This document shows positions 1 to 7,166 of a DNA stretch of 64,000 nt, piece after piece. Below the pieces are notes generated by a model. The model was not told the origin of the DNA. It saw nothing but the letters and a program-made list of their open reading frames with translations, and did not search any database. Position 1 is the stretch's first letter. Each line of letters begins with the position of its first letter. The stretch is from Lentzea pudingi (lineage in GTDB: Bacteria; Actinomycetota; Actinomycetes; Mycobacteriales; Pseudonocardiaceae): contig NZ_BMNC01000004.1 of NCBI RefSeq assembly GCF_014646255.1, positions 636,480 to 700,479 on the forward strand, in the 5' to 3' direction. A program made the position numbers and the translations under genes.

Positions 1-518
1 TCTTCTCCTACGACACAACGGTTCCGTTCGAGGTGCAGGCGAAGTCGTCGGAGACCCGGTCGTTCCCCCTTGACCCCACGGACCTCGGCTCGCAGGCCAT
101 CGGTCTCCTTCCGGTCACGGTCGAGGTCATCGACGCGCAACGCGAGAGCATCGCGTCCGTCGAGACGACCGGTGACGTCAAGGGTTCGCTCTGGTCGGTC
201 TACGGGGCGTTCGGGCTGGGCGTGCTCGTGCTGACGGCGTTGTCGTGGGCGGGGGCGTTGATCGCACTGGCGCGCAGGAGGCTTCCCGCGAACCGGTGGC
301 AGCGGGCCATGCGGTTCCTGCCCGCGGGCATCGGGACCGGGCTGATCGCGGTGATCTCGTTGTCGGTGCTGCGGCTGGTGGCGCCGTCGCCGACGGCCGA
401 GATCCCGTTCATCGTCGGGGCCGCGGCGGCCGCGTTCGTTCTCGGCTACGTGACACCGCATCCTGGCGAACGGTCACCGTCCTCAATGGATGCGGACACG
501 GTGAGGATCCAGCGGTGA
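1..518 (+). CDS. Membrane protein, C-terminal part (5' end outside window)
   Basis: The reading frame is already open at base 3 and runs to a TGA at 516-518, so the gene starts upstream of the window. The visible part has a soluble, beta-rich stretch followed by about three hydrophobic segments (roughly bases 190-280, 305-375 and 400-460), which suggests an extracytoplasmic domain anchored by C-terminal helices. Its stop codon overlaps the GTG start of the following Ser/Thr kinase by four bases, so the two are translationally coupled and probably work together. I recognise no family, and no function is assigned. Confidence 0.75.
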   Translation, partial: FSYDTTVPFEVQAKSSETRSFPLDPTDLGSQAIGLLPVTVEVIDAQRESIASVETTGDVKGSLWSVYGAFGLGVLVLTALSWAGALIALARRRLPANRWQRAMRFLPAGIGTGLIAVISLSVLRLVAPSPTAEIPFIVGAAAAAFVLGYVTPHPGERSPSSMDADTVRIQR

Positions 519-2122
519 GTCTGTCCAGTGTGGTCGCCGCCCTGCCGCAGTACGCCGTCGGCGAGCAGATCGGCGAGGGCGGCATGGGCGTCGTCTACGG
601 CGGTCTGCACCGCCAGCTCGGGCGTCCCGTGGCGATCAAACGGCTGCCGCACGCGGTGGCCGAGGACCCGAGGATGAGCGAGCGCTTCGAGCACGAGGCG
701 CGGCTGCTGGCCCGGCTCGACCACCCGCACATCGTGCCGGTCTACGACTACGTCCGGCAGCAGGGCGAGCACCTGCTGGTGATGGAACGCCTCGACGGCG
801 GCACGGTCTGGTCGCGGTTCTCCGGCGACGGGCTGACGGCGCAGCAGTCGTGCGGGATCGTGCTGGCGGCGTTGTCCGGGCTGCACGCGGCGCACGACGC
901 CGGGGTGCTGCACCTCGACGTGAAGCCGAAGAACCTGCTCTTCACCTCGAACGGCGTGGTGAAGGTGGCGGACTTCGGCATCTCGCAGGTGGTGTCGGAG
1001 GGCGCGACGCTCGTGACGCACGGTGGCGCGGTGCTCGGCACGCCCGCGTACATCGCGCCGGAGCAGGCGATGGGTAACGCGCTGTCGCCCGCGGCCGACG
1101 TCTACGCGACCGGCACGATGCTCTACGAACTGCTCTGCGGCGACCTGCCGTTCGAACGCGGCGGCGGCCCGATCGCGATGATCCAGAAGCGGGTGTTCCA
1201 GGACCCGAGGCCGTTGCCGAACGTGCCGGAACCCCTTGCGGGCGTGGTGATGCGCAGCATCGCCCGGGAGCCCGACGCGCGGTACCGCAACGCCGAGACG
1301 TTCGCGATCGACCTGGCCGCCGCGGCGGGCCACCTGTTCGGTCCGGACTGGCTCGTGCGCCTGGGCATGCCCGTGCACCTCGCACCGCAGGTGTCGTCGT
1401 CGTCCACGCGTCCGTCGCTGCGGCCCGTGCCCGAACGCGACACCGTGACGCTCACCGGGCAGCGGATCAGGGCCACGCTGGTCGACCCGATCCCGGCCGC
1501 GCGCCTGAGCGGCAGCAGCACGTTGGTGCCGGCCGCGCAGGTGATCAAGCCGCCGTCGACGCCGTGGGCGTTGTGGCTGGTGGCCGCGCTCGCGTTGATC
1601 GCGATGGTCGTCGTGCCGTTCGTGGCGACGGCCAACACGCTCACGACCTCGGTCACGCTGGACCTCGCGGATCCGGTGAAGGCCGACGGCACGCACCTCG
1701 TCGTGACGGCGGCCGGTATCCCGATCGCGGACGTGGAGCGCACGCCGGAGGGGTTCGTGCTGCCCGGTGTCACGCGGTGGATCGTCGGCGGCGCCGTGCG
1801 GGCCCAGGTCGACGAGCAGCCGCCGTTCCTGCTGGTGTCGAGCCAGACGCCGTGGCTGAGCCTCATGGGCACCGGTTCGGTGCTGTTGCTGCTCTTCGCG
1901 TTCGCGTACCTGGAGTCGAACCTGCGCGCGTTGCGGCGGCGGCAGACCGGCGTGGCGGCGATCATCGCGTCGGTGCCGCTCGGCCTCGTGCTGGGGCTCG
2001 CCGTGTGGCTGCTGGTGTCGGTGCTGCTCACGCACGAGCCGACGATGTCGATCGCGCTCACGTGCGGGGTGCTGGGTGCGGCGGCGGCGTTGAGCGCGTC
2101 GCTCGCCTCTAAGCGGCCCTGA
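515..2122 (+). CDS. Membrane-anchored Hanks-type serine/threonine protein kinase
   Basis: The start is a GTG overlapping the previous stop (535 aa). The N-terminal 270 residues are a eukaryotic-like kinase domain: glycine-rich loop GEGGMGVV near residue 20, VAIK lysine at K42, catalytic loop HLDVKPKN near 132-140, DFG near 153 and an APE-type motif near 181. The catalytic loop has HLD where HRD is usual, so this is a non-RD kinase. A basic/proline linker follows, then about four transmembrane helices (first near residues 350-373) with an extracytoplasmic loop between the first two. There are no PASTA repeats. It probably phosphorylates cytoplasmic proteins in response to an envelope signal, perhaps through the coupled upstream membrane protein. 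Confidence 0.9.
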   Translation: MSLSSVVAALPQYAVGEQIGEGGMGVVYGGLHRQLGRPVAIKRLPHAVAEDPRMSERFEHEARLLARLDHPHIVPVYDYVRQQGEHLLVMERLDGGTVWSRFSGDGLTAQQSCGIVLAALSGLHAAHDAGVLHLDVKPKNLLFTSNGVVKVADFGISQVVSEGATLVTHGGAVLGTPAYIAPEQAMGNALSPAADVYATGTMLYELLCGDLPFERGGGPIAMIQKRVFQDPRPLPNVPEPLAGVVMRSIAREPDARYRNAETFAIDLAAAAGHLFGPDWLVRLGMPVHLAPQVSSSSTRPSLRPVPERDTVTLTGQRIRATLVDPIPAARLSGSSTLVPAAQVIKPPSTPWALWLVAALALIAMVVVPFVATANTLTTSVTLDLADPVKADGTHLVVTAAGIPIADVERTPEGFVLPGVTRWIVGGAVRAQVDEQPPFLLVSSQTPWLSLMGTGSVLLLLFAFAYLESNLRALRRRQTGVAAIIASVPLGLVLGLAVWLLVSVLLTHEPTMSIALTCGVLGAAAALSASLASKRP

Positions 2123-2729
2123 CCGCTCGTTCGAACAGGTCCGCGAGTTCGCTCGCGTACGCGGAGACGTCGGTGTCCGGCCGGGCCACGAGCTCGGCCG
2201 GCGCCGCCTCCATCGCGGCGAGCACCGACACGGCCATCACGCGAGGCGAGAACGCCCGCAGTTCGCCGAGCGCCTGACCCTCGCGGAACATGTCCTCCAA
2301 CTCGTCCAGCGTGGCCGCGTTCTGCGCTTCTGCCCACGCCCGTGCGGCTTCCGCGTCGCGTGCGGCGGCCGCGATCTGGGAGATCGCGATGAGCTCCGCG
2401 GGATGCTCGGCGCAGTAGTGCACGAAGCCCTTGATGAGCTGCCGTAGCGCCGTGACGTGGTCGGTGGCGTTCTCGGTGTACGTGGTCAGTGCGCGGTCCA
2501 TCGAGTCGTGCACGGTCAGCATGACCTGCTTCATCAGCTCCTCGCGCTTGGCGAAGTGGTACGTGATGAGCCCAGGGCTGATGCCCGCACGCTGCGCGAT
2601 CTGCACGAACGACGACTTCGCGTACCCGATCTCGGTGATCGTCGCGATCGTCGCGGCCACGATCTGACCGCGCCGGGCGTCCTCGATGAAGCTGCGCTTC
2701 TGGCCGCCCGACCGATTTTCTGGTTGCAT
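2109..2729 (-). CDS. TetR-family transcriptional regulator
   Basis: This 206-aa protein has an N-terminal TetR helix-turn-helix (about residues 20-65, ending in the typical ITYHFAKREEL recognition-helix region) and an all-helical ligand-binding C-terminus. The ATG at 2729 gives the usual TetR length; the open frame upstream of it has no family similarity. The gene is divergent from the secreted glycosidase-like gene at 2766, with only 36 bases between them, and its 3' end overlaps the kinase gene by 14 bases. It most likely represses itself and its divergent neighbour through the palindrome in that gap. The ligand cannot be told from the sequence. Confidence 0.9.
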   Translation of the reverse strand: MQPENRSGGQKRSFIEDARRGQIVAATIATITEIGYAKSSFVQIAQRAGISPGLITYHFAKREELMKQVMLTVHDSMDRALTTYTENATDHVTALRQLIKGFVHYCAEHPAELIAISQIAAAARDAEAARAWAEAQNAATLDELEDMFREGQALGELRAFSPRVMAVSVLAAMEAAPAELVARPDTDVSAYASELADLFERAVRAA

Positions 2730-2739
2730 GACCAGTAGC

Positions 2740-2755
2740 CTAGTTGAGTAACTAG
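2740..2755. promoter_or_regulatory. Palindromic operator candidate between tetR and the divergent gene
   Basis: The sequence is CTAGTT-GAGT-AACTAG, a perfect 6-bp inverted repeat with a 4-bp spacer. It lies in the 36-bp gap between the two divergent start codons and is AT-rich compared with its surroundings. The position suits a TetR operator controlling both directions. The assignment is an inference. Confidence 0.5.
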
Positions 2756-2765
2756 TCGAGGGGGA

Positions 2766-3869
2766 ATGATGATCAGTCGAAAGGTGTTCCTGAAGTCCGT
2801 CGCGGGTGCCGTGGCGCTGGCCGGCGTGGGTGGGACGGCCTCGGCGGCGCCGAAGAAGCGCGGTGGCGTCTGCTACGACACGGGCGTCCTGCACGCGGTG
2901 GGGGACCCGTTGAGCCGGGCGCGGTGGAGCCGGCGGCAGCTCGAACGGGAGATCGGCCTGATCGCGGACGACCTGCGCTGCCCGTCGATCACGGCGTTCG
3001 GCACCGACCTCGGCCGCCTCGCCGAGACGACGGACGTGGCGTTGCGCCGCGGCCTGAAAGTCTTCGTGCAGCCCAGGCTCTACGACCACCCGCAAGAGCA
3101 GATCCTGGAGCACATGGCCGAGGCCGCGCGCACGGCCGAGCGCAAGCGACACGGCGACGACATCACGTTCGTCACCGGCTGCGAGCACTTCCTCTTCACG
3201 CCGGGCATCATCCCCGGCGACACGTTCCTGGACCGGATCGCGCACATCCCGTCCATCCCGCAGACCGAGTGGCCCGTGATCATCCGCCGCTTCCGCGAGT
3301 TCATGGCGAAGGCCGTTGAGGTGACGCGCCGGGAGTTCCGGGGCCGCATCACCTACGGCGCGGCGGCGAGCGCCGACGCGGAGTGGAACGACTGGTCGTT
3401 GTTCGACGTCGTCGGTCTCGACTACTACACGCACTTCGCGACCGATGCCGAGTACACGGCCGACCTGGACAGGTACCGGCGCTGGGGCAAGCCGCTGATG
3501 ATCCTCGAGTACGGCTGCTGCACGTTCACCGGTGCCGCGAGCGCCGGTGGGATGGGCTGGGACATCGTCGACTACGAGGCCGTCCCGCCGGTGATCAAGC
3601 CCGGCTACGAGCGGGACGAACGCGAACAGGCCGACCACGTCGCGCGCATGCTGCGCGTGTTCGGCGCACAGCCCGACGTCGAGGGATCGCACCTGTACTC
3701 GGTCATCTCACCGGACTCGCCGCACAACCCGACGTGCCGCGATCGCGACTACGACATGGCCTCGTACAGCCTGCTCCGCACGGTCCGTGAGCGATTCGAC
3801 GACGACAACTCGCCGTACCGACTGGAGCCGAAGAAGTCGTTCCACGCCTTCCAGCGCTTCAATCGGTGA
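2766..3869 (+). CDS. Secreted glycoside-hydrolase-like TIM-barrel protein
   Basis: This 367-aa protein begins with an export signal (residues 1-28) whose SRKVFLK stretch resembles a Tat motif with one arginine replaced by lysine; cleavage is likely after ASAA. The mature protein looks like a (beta/alpha)8 barrel. E140 in TGCEHF and E248 in ILEYGCC sit where the acid/base and nucleophile of clan-A glycosidases usually lie. Such proteins are sometimes labelled abortive infection protein in databases; I see no basis for that name here. Two ATG codons (2766, 2769) follow a GAGGGGG ribosome site. The gene faces a TetR regulator. The substrate is unknown. Confidence 0.75.
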   Translation: MMISRKVFLKSVAGAVALAGVGGTASAAPKKRGGVCYDTGVLHAVGDPLSRARWSRRQLEREIGLIADDLRCPSITAFGTDLGRLAETTDVALRRGLKVFVQPRLYDHPQEQILEHMAEAARTAERKRHGDDITFVTGCEHFLFTPGIIPGDTFLDRIAHIPSIPQTEWPVIIRRFREFMAKAVEVTRREFRGRITYGAAASADAEWNDWSLFDVVGLDYYTHFATDAEYTADLDRYRRWGKPLMILEYGCCTFTGAASAGGMGWDIVDYEAVPPVIKPGYERDEREQADHVARMLRVFGAQPDVEGSHLYSVISPDSPHNPTCRDRDYDMASYSLLRTVRERFDDDNSPYRLEPKKSFHAFQRFNR

Positions 3870-5115
3870 TGACGCGTTCCCTCGGGAACGTCGCCGACAC
3901 GAGGAAGCCGCCGTCCTCGGTCGGCCCCGCGGAGAACTCGCCACCGAGCAACGTGGCGCGCTCACGCAGGCCGACCAGGCCGTGACCTCCGCTGGGCAAC
4001 GTCGACGACGGGCTGGACGCGGCGGTGTTGCGCACCTCGACCAGCACGTTGTCGTCGTACTGGGCGTCGATGAACACCGTCGCGCTCGCCCCCACGGCGT
4101 GCTTGCGGATGTTCGTCAGGGCCTCCTGCACCGTCCGGTAGACGGCGCCGGACACCGGTGCGGAGAGGTCCTCGACCGGGCCCTTGAGCTGGATGGTGAC
4201 CTCGAAGCCCGCGTCGGCGGCCAGGTCGGGGAGCTCGTCGAGGCTCGGCTGCGTGTCGTCCGTGGTGCGTAGAACGGACACGAGCGTGCGGAGTTCATCG
4301 AGCGTGCGCGTCGACAACGTGCGGATGGTGCCGGCGACCTGCTTGTGTTCGGCGTCCGCCACGGCCATGCGGAGCGCGCCCGCCTGCATCGCGATGAGAC
4401 TGACCTGGTGCGACACGACGTCGTGCATCTCGCGGGCGAGCTTTGCCCGTTCGTCGGCACGGATGGCGTGCGCGTGCAGCACCCGTTCTCTCTCGCGGGA
4501 CTCGGCCAGTTCGCGGATGCGGTCCGACAGCTCCTGCCGTGCGTGCACCAGCAGGCCGATCGCGATCGGCAGACCTGCCACCAGGAAGCCGTAGATCGCC
4601 GAGTGGAAGTGACCGGAGGCCGGCCGTTCGATGAGCTCCTCGAACGGCCACGCGACGAACCGGCACAGCCACACCAGCGCGGCCGCGAGGCCCGTCTGCC
4701 AGCCGCCGATGTAGCGGCGGGCGACCGTGTAGAGGGCGATCATCGCGGCGAGCTGCGACCAGCCGACGAAGAAGCCGGGGATGGTCAGCACGAGCGTGAG
4801 GAACGGGAACCGGCGGCGCAGGACGAGCGCGCCGACCGCGAGCCAGTTGAGCCACAGCTGGTAGTTCTCGATCGGCGGGAGGTCCGTGATCGGGTCCGCC
4901 TCGAGCCACAACCCGTACAGCCAGACGTCGAGCGCGGCGAAGAAGATCAGCGCGAGGTCGGCGAGCACCTGCCGGTAGTCGCCGCTGAGCGGCCAGCGCG
5001 AACTGGCTGAAGCCTCCGCCGACCGTCTGGCCGGGAGCAACGTCGTGGTCAGGATCCGACCTCCCCTGTGAGCCTTGCGATCCTCACCGTACTGCGCGTA
5101 TGCGGCGGTTGGCAT
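3859..5115 (-). CDS. NarL-type sensor histidine kinase (orphan)
   Basis: The protein is 418 aa. Its N-terminal half holds about five transmembrane segments. A HisKA_3 dimerisation domain follows with the phospho-acceptor in AREMHDVVSHQ (H231), then a HATPase_c domain with N-box NIRKHA and G-box GHGLVGLRER. The ATG at 5115 is preceded by AAAGGGG at proper spacing; upstream methionines lack a ribosome site. Kinases of this family normally sit next to a LuxR-type response regulator, but none is present here, so its partner must lie elsewhere. The nearest receiver, at 6777, has no DNA-binding domain. The 3' end overlaps the glycosidase-like gene by 11 bases. Confidence 0.9.
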   Translation of the reverse strand: MPTAAYAQYGEDRKAHRGGRILTTTLLPARRSAEASASSRWPLSGDYRQVLADLALIFFAALDVWLYGLWLEADPITDLPPIENYQLWLNWLAVGALVLRRRFPFLTLVLTIPGFFVGWSQLAAMIALYTVARRYIGGWQTGLAAALVWLCRFVAWPFEELIERPASGHFHSAIYGFLVAGLPIAIGLLVHARQELSDRIRELAESRERERVLHAHAIRADERAKLAREMHDVVSHQVSLIAMQAGALRMAVADAEHKQVAGTIRTLSTRTLDELRTLVSVLRTTDDTQPSLDELPDLAADAGFEVTIQLKGPVEDLSAPVSGAVYRTVQEALTNIRKHAVGASATVFIDAQYDDNVLVEVRNTAASSPSSTLPSGGHGLVGLRERATLLGGEFSAGPTEDGGFLVSATFPRERVITD

Positions 5116-5202
5116 TGGCTGCCCCTTTACCCCGACCTGCCCCGTCATGGGGGTAAGACGCCCGCACACGCGAATCTGTACGGCTGTCGGCTCACATATG
5201 TG

Positions 5203-5236
5203 CTACCGCACACGCTCGTGTGAACGCGTGCGGTAG
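5203..5236 (-). terminator. Hairpin after the first DUF4360 gene
   Basis: An inverted repeat with 9-bp perfect arms (CTACCGCAC and GTGCGGTAG) starts 12 bases beyond the stop codon of the minus-strand gene at 5248. It has no T-run, as is common in actinobacteria. It lies just upstream of the sensor-kinase start, so an operator for that gene is the alternative. Confidence 0.45.
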
Positions 5237-5247
5237 TCACAGCCCTA

Positions 5248-5877
5248 CTAGGGGCATGTCTTCCACGAGAACTGGTAGGTCGTGTCGATGGCACCGTCCG
5301 TGGAGTCCATCGAGACGAAGCTGGTCGTCGTCGCCGTGTTGGACGAGCCGGGGTACACGCGGAGCTCGGTGTTGATGTTGAAGTTCCGCTTCTCGCCGCA
5401 CGGGGAGTAGACGATCGCGGCGACCTCGGTCTGGTCCGTGGCCTGCCAGTCGTCGCTGTGCGGGCCGTTGTAGCGGTGTTGCGCCGAGTCGTTCTGCGAC
5501 ATGCCCTGGAAGTAGTAGTTGGCCTTCTGGATGGCGTACGCGCCTCTCTCCAGGTGCGCGAAGCCTCTGTAGTCGGCCTGGGCGATGCCGTAGGTGAAGC
5601 CCTGCGGGACGTTGACCCGCAGGTTGAGCTGGCAGTTCTTGCGGAAGTCGGTCGGCCGCGCGCCGACGCCGACCTGGGCCAGGTAGTCGCTGTAGGTGAC
5701 GGTGAACGCCTTGTTGTCCTCGGACACCGCGACGGCCGCCGTGCCCGCCGGGCATCCGGAGCCGTTGACCGTGACGATGTCGATCGTGATGTGGTCGGGC
5801 GGCGGCGTCTCGTTGGGCGCGCCGGGCGGGATGATGATGGCTGAGGCCAGCAGGGCAGCGGCAACCGCGTTGAGCAT
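5248..5877 (-). CDS. Secreted DUF4360 family protein (copy 1)
   Basis: This 209-aa protein has a short hydrophobic export signal in the first ~20 residues. The body matches DUF4360, with motifs TVNGSGCPAGT, YSDYLAQVG, FRKNCQLNLRV and SPCGEKRNFN, and cysteines placed as in its neighbour, including one near the C-terminus (WKTCP), which suggests disulfides. The ATG at 5877 follows GGAAAGG. A close paralogue lies directly upstream on the same strand, so the pair arose by tandem duplication. The family is secreted and beta-rich, and I know no proven function for it. A terminator-like hairpin follows the stop codon. Confidence 0.85.
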   Translation of the reverse strand: MLNAVAAALLASAIIIPPGAPNETPPPDHITIDIVTVNGSGCPAGTAAVAVSEDNKAFTVTYSDYLAQVGVGARPTDFRKNCQLNLRVNVPQGFTYGIAQADYRGFAHLERGAYAIQKANYYFQGMSQNDSAQHRYNGPHSDDWQATDQTEVAAIVYSPCGEKRNFNINTELRVYPGSSNTATTTSFVSMDSTDGAIDTTYQFSWKTCP

Positions 5878-5955
5878 GGGGCACCTTTCCAAACGCGTCT
5901 CGCGGGGAGGGGTGGCGGCGGTTGGACTCGGGTGGCGGCGGCCTTTATCGGGAAA

Positions 5956-6582
5956 TCAGCAGCGCTTCCACGAGAAGTGGTGCAACGTGCGCACTTCTCC
6001 GCGCTGGTGGTCCATCGTCATGAAACTGTTTGTATTGGCGTCCGAGGTACCCTTGTCGACCCGCAGGGCGCTGTTGACGTTGAGATTCTTCTTCTCACCG
6101 CACGGTGCCCAGACGATCTCGGAGAACTCGGTTCGATGGGTGATCGACCAGTTGTCGTCGAACGGCCCGGTGAACGTGTGCTTCCACGTCGTGGTGGCCG
6201 ATTGACCGGCGAAGTAGTAATTCACCGACTGGTACCCGGTCGCGCCGGGCCTGAGGTACCCGTAGCCGCCGTAGGTCGCTTCCGCGATGCCGTACGAGAA
6301 GCCCTGCGGCACGTTGACCTGCAGCGTCAGCTGGCAGTTCTTCCGGAAGTCGGTCGCAGCGGCACCCTTGCCCGCCTGGGCGAGGTAGTCGCTGTAGATC
6401 ACCCAGAACGACGTGTTGTCGGGTGAGACGATCACTTCGGCGGTGCCTTGCTTGCACCCGGAACCGTTCACCGTCACCACGTCGATCGTCACACGCTCCG
6501 AAGGAATCGTCGCGGCGTGTGCGGGTGCTGACGACAATGTGAACAGCACGGCCAGAGCGGCTGCTGCCGTCGCTTTACGCAT
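5956..6582 (-). CDS. Secreted DUF4360 family protein (copy 2)
   Basis: This 208-aa paralogue of the next gene has a clear Sec signal peptide ending in APAHAA. It has the same order of motifs: TVNGSGCKQGT, YSDYLAQAG, FRKNCQLTLQV, APCGEKKNLN and a terminal WKRC. The four family cysteines are conserved between the copies. The ATG at 6582 has AGGAAAGG upstream; longer frames to 6750 lack a signal peptide at the start and are rejected. The two copies are 78 bases apart and could share a promoter in the 194-base gap upstream. The function is unknown. Confidence 0.85.
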   Translation of the reverse strand: MRKATAAAALAVLFTLSSAPAHAATIPSERVTIDVVTVNGSGCKQGTAEVIVSPDNTSFWVIYSDYLAQAGKGAAATDFRKNCQLTLQVNVPQGFSYGIAEATYGGYGYLRPGATGYQSVNYYFAGQSATTTWKHTFTGPFDDNWSITHRTEFSEIVWAPCGEKKNLNVNSALRVDKGTSDANTNSFMTMDHQRGEVRTLHHFSWKRC

Positions 6583-6776
6583 GAAGTTGGCCTTTCCTGG
6601 TGCCTCTTTCTCAGCGTGGAGCGGCAGCGGTGCCGCGAAGGTTAGCGCAGAGGGTCGACCAATGGTGTGATCCAAATGGCCCAGGTCACACTGATGGAGC
6701 AGCTCGTGGAGAATTATCACAAACAGTCGGCGACCTGGTGCTGAGGACACGAATAGTTTCCGGCATACTTGCCCGC

Positions 6777-7166
6777 ATGTCGCTGGCTGGGCTGGTGCTC
6801 GTCGTCGAGGACGAGGACCCCGTGCGTAGGTACACCGTGAGCCTGCTCGAGGAGCTGGGCTTCACCGTTCTGCAGGCCATCGACGGCACCGAGGCGATCG
6901 AGGTCCTGCGCCACCGGTCCGGTGAGATCAGCCTGATGCTGCTCGACCACTCCATGCCGGGCCTGTCCGGCGAGGAGGTGCTGGCGGAGCTGGAACGCGA
7001 GGGGCTCACGGTACCGGTGGTGCTGACCAGCGGGTACGACCGCACGTCGCTGGAGCGGCGGTTCGCCGGGCACGAGATCGCCGACTACCTGCAGAAGCCG
7101 TTCCGGCTGGAGACGCTCGACGAGACGGTCCGCGCCGTGCTCGCGAACCGCGCTCAGGCGTCCTGA
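6777..7166 (+). CDS. Stand-alone response-regulator receiver protein
   Basis: This 129-aa protein consists only of a CheY-like receiver domain: acidic pair in VVEDEDPVRR, phospho-acceptor D57 in LLDHSMPG, threonine in LTSG, and K107 in LQKPF. It has no output domain. The ATG at 6777 sits directly before the domain. It is convergent with, and overlaps by 13 bases, the hybrid kinase that itself ends in a receiver, so it may act in the same phosphorelay. Its closest relatives are the receivers fused to hybrid kinases, suggesting it once was, or still works as, a relay module. Confidence 0.85.
   Translation: MSLAGLVLVVEDEDPVRRYTVSLLEELGFTVLQAIDGTEAIEVLRHRSGEISLMLLDHSMPGLSGEEVLAELEREGLTVPVVLTSGYDRTSLERRFAGHEIADYLQKPFRLETLDETVRAVLANRAQAS

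Noticed and set aside
446..2035. Long minus-strand frame opposite the Ser/Thr kinase
   Set aside because: Arg/His-rich composition typical of the antisense frame of a GC-rich gene; the plus-strand kinase motifs are decisive.
2766..3869. Abortive infection (phage defence) protein
   Set aside because: The name is attached to similar proteins in databases, but the export signal and the glycosidase-like glutamates point to a secreted carbohydrate-active protein.
6665..6691. GTGTGA and TCACAC arms resembling a CRP site between the DUF4360 and receiver genes
   Set aside because: The arms are 15 bases apart where the CRP family needs about 6, so I do not call a site.
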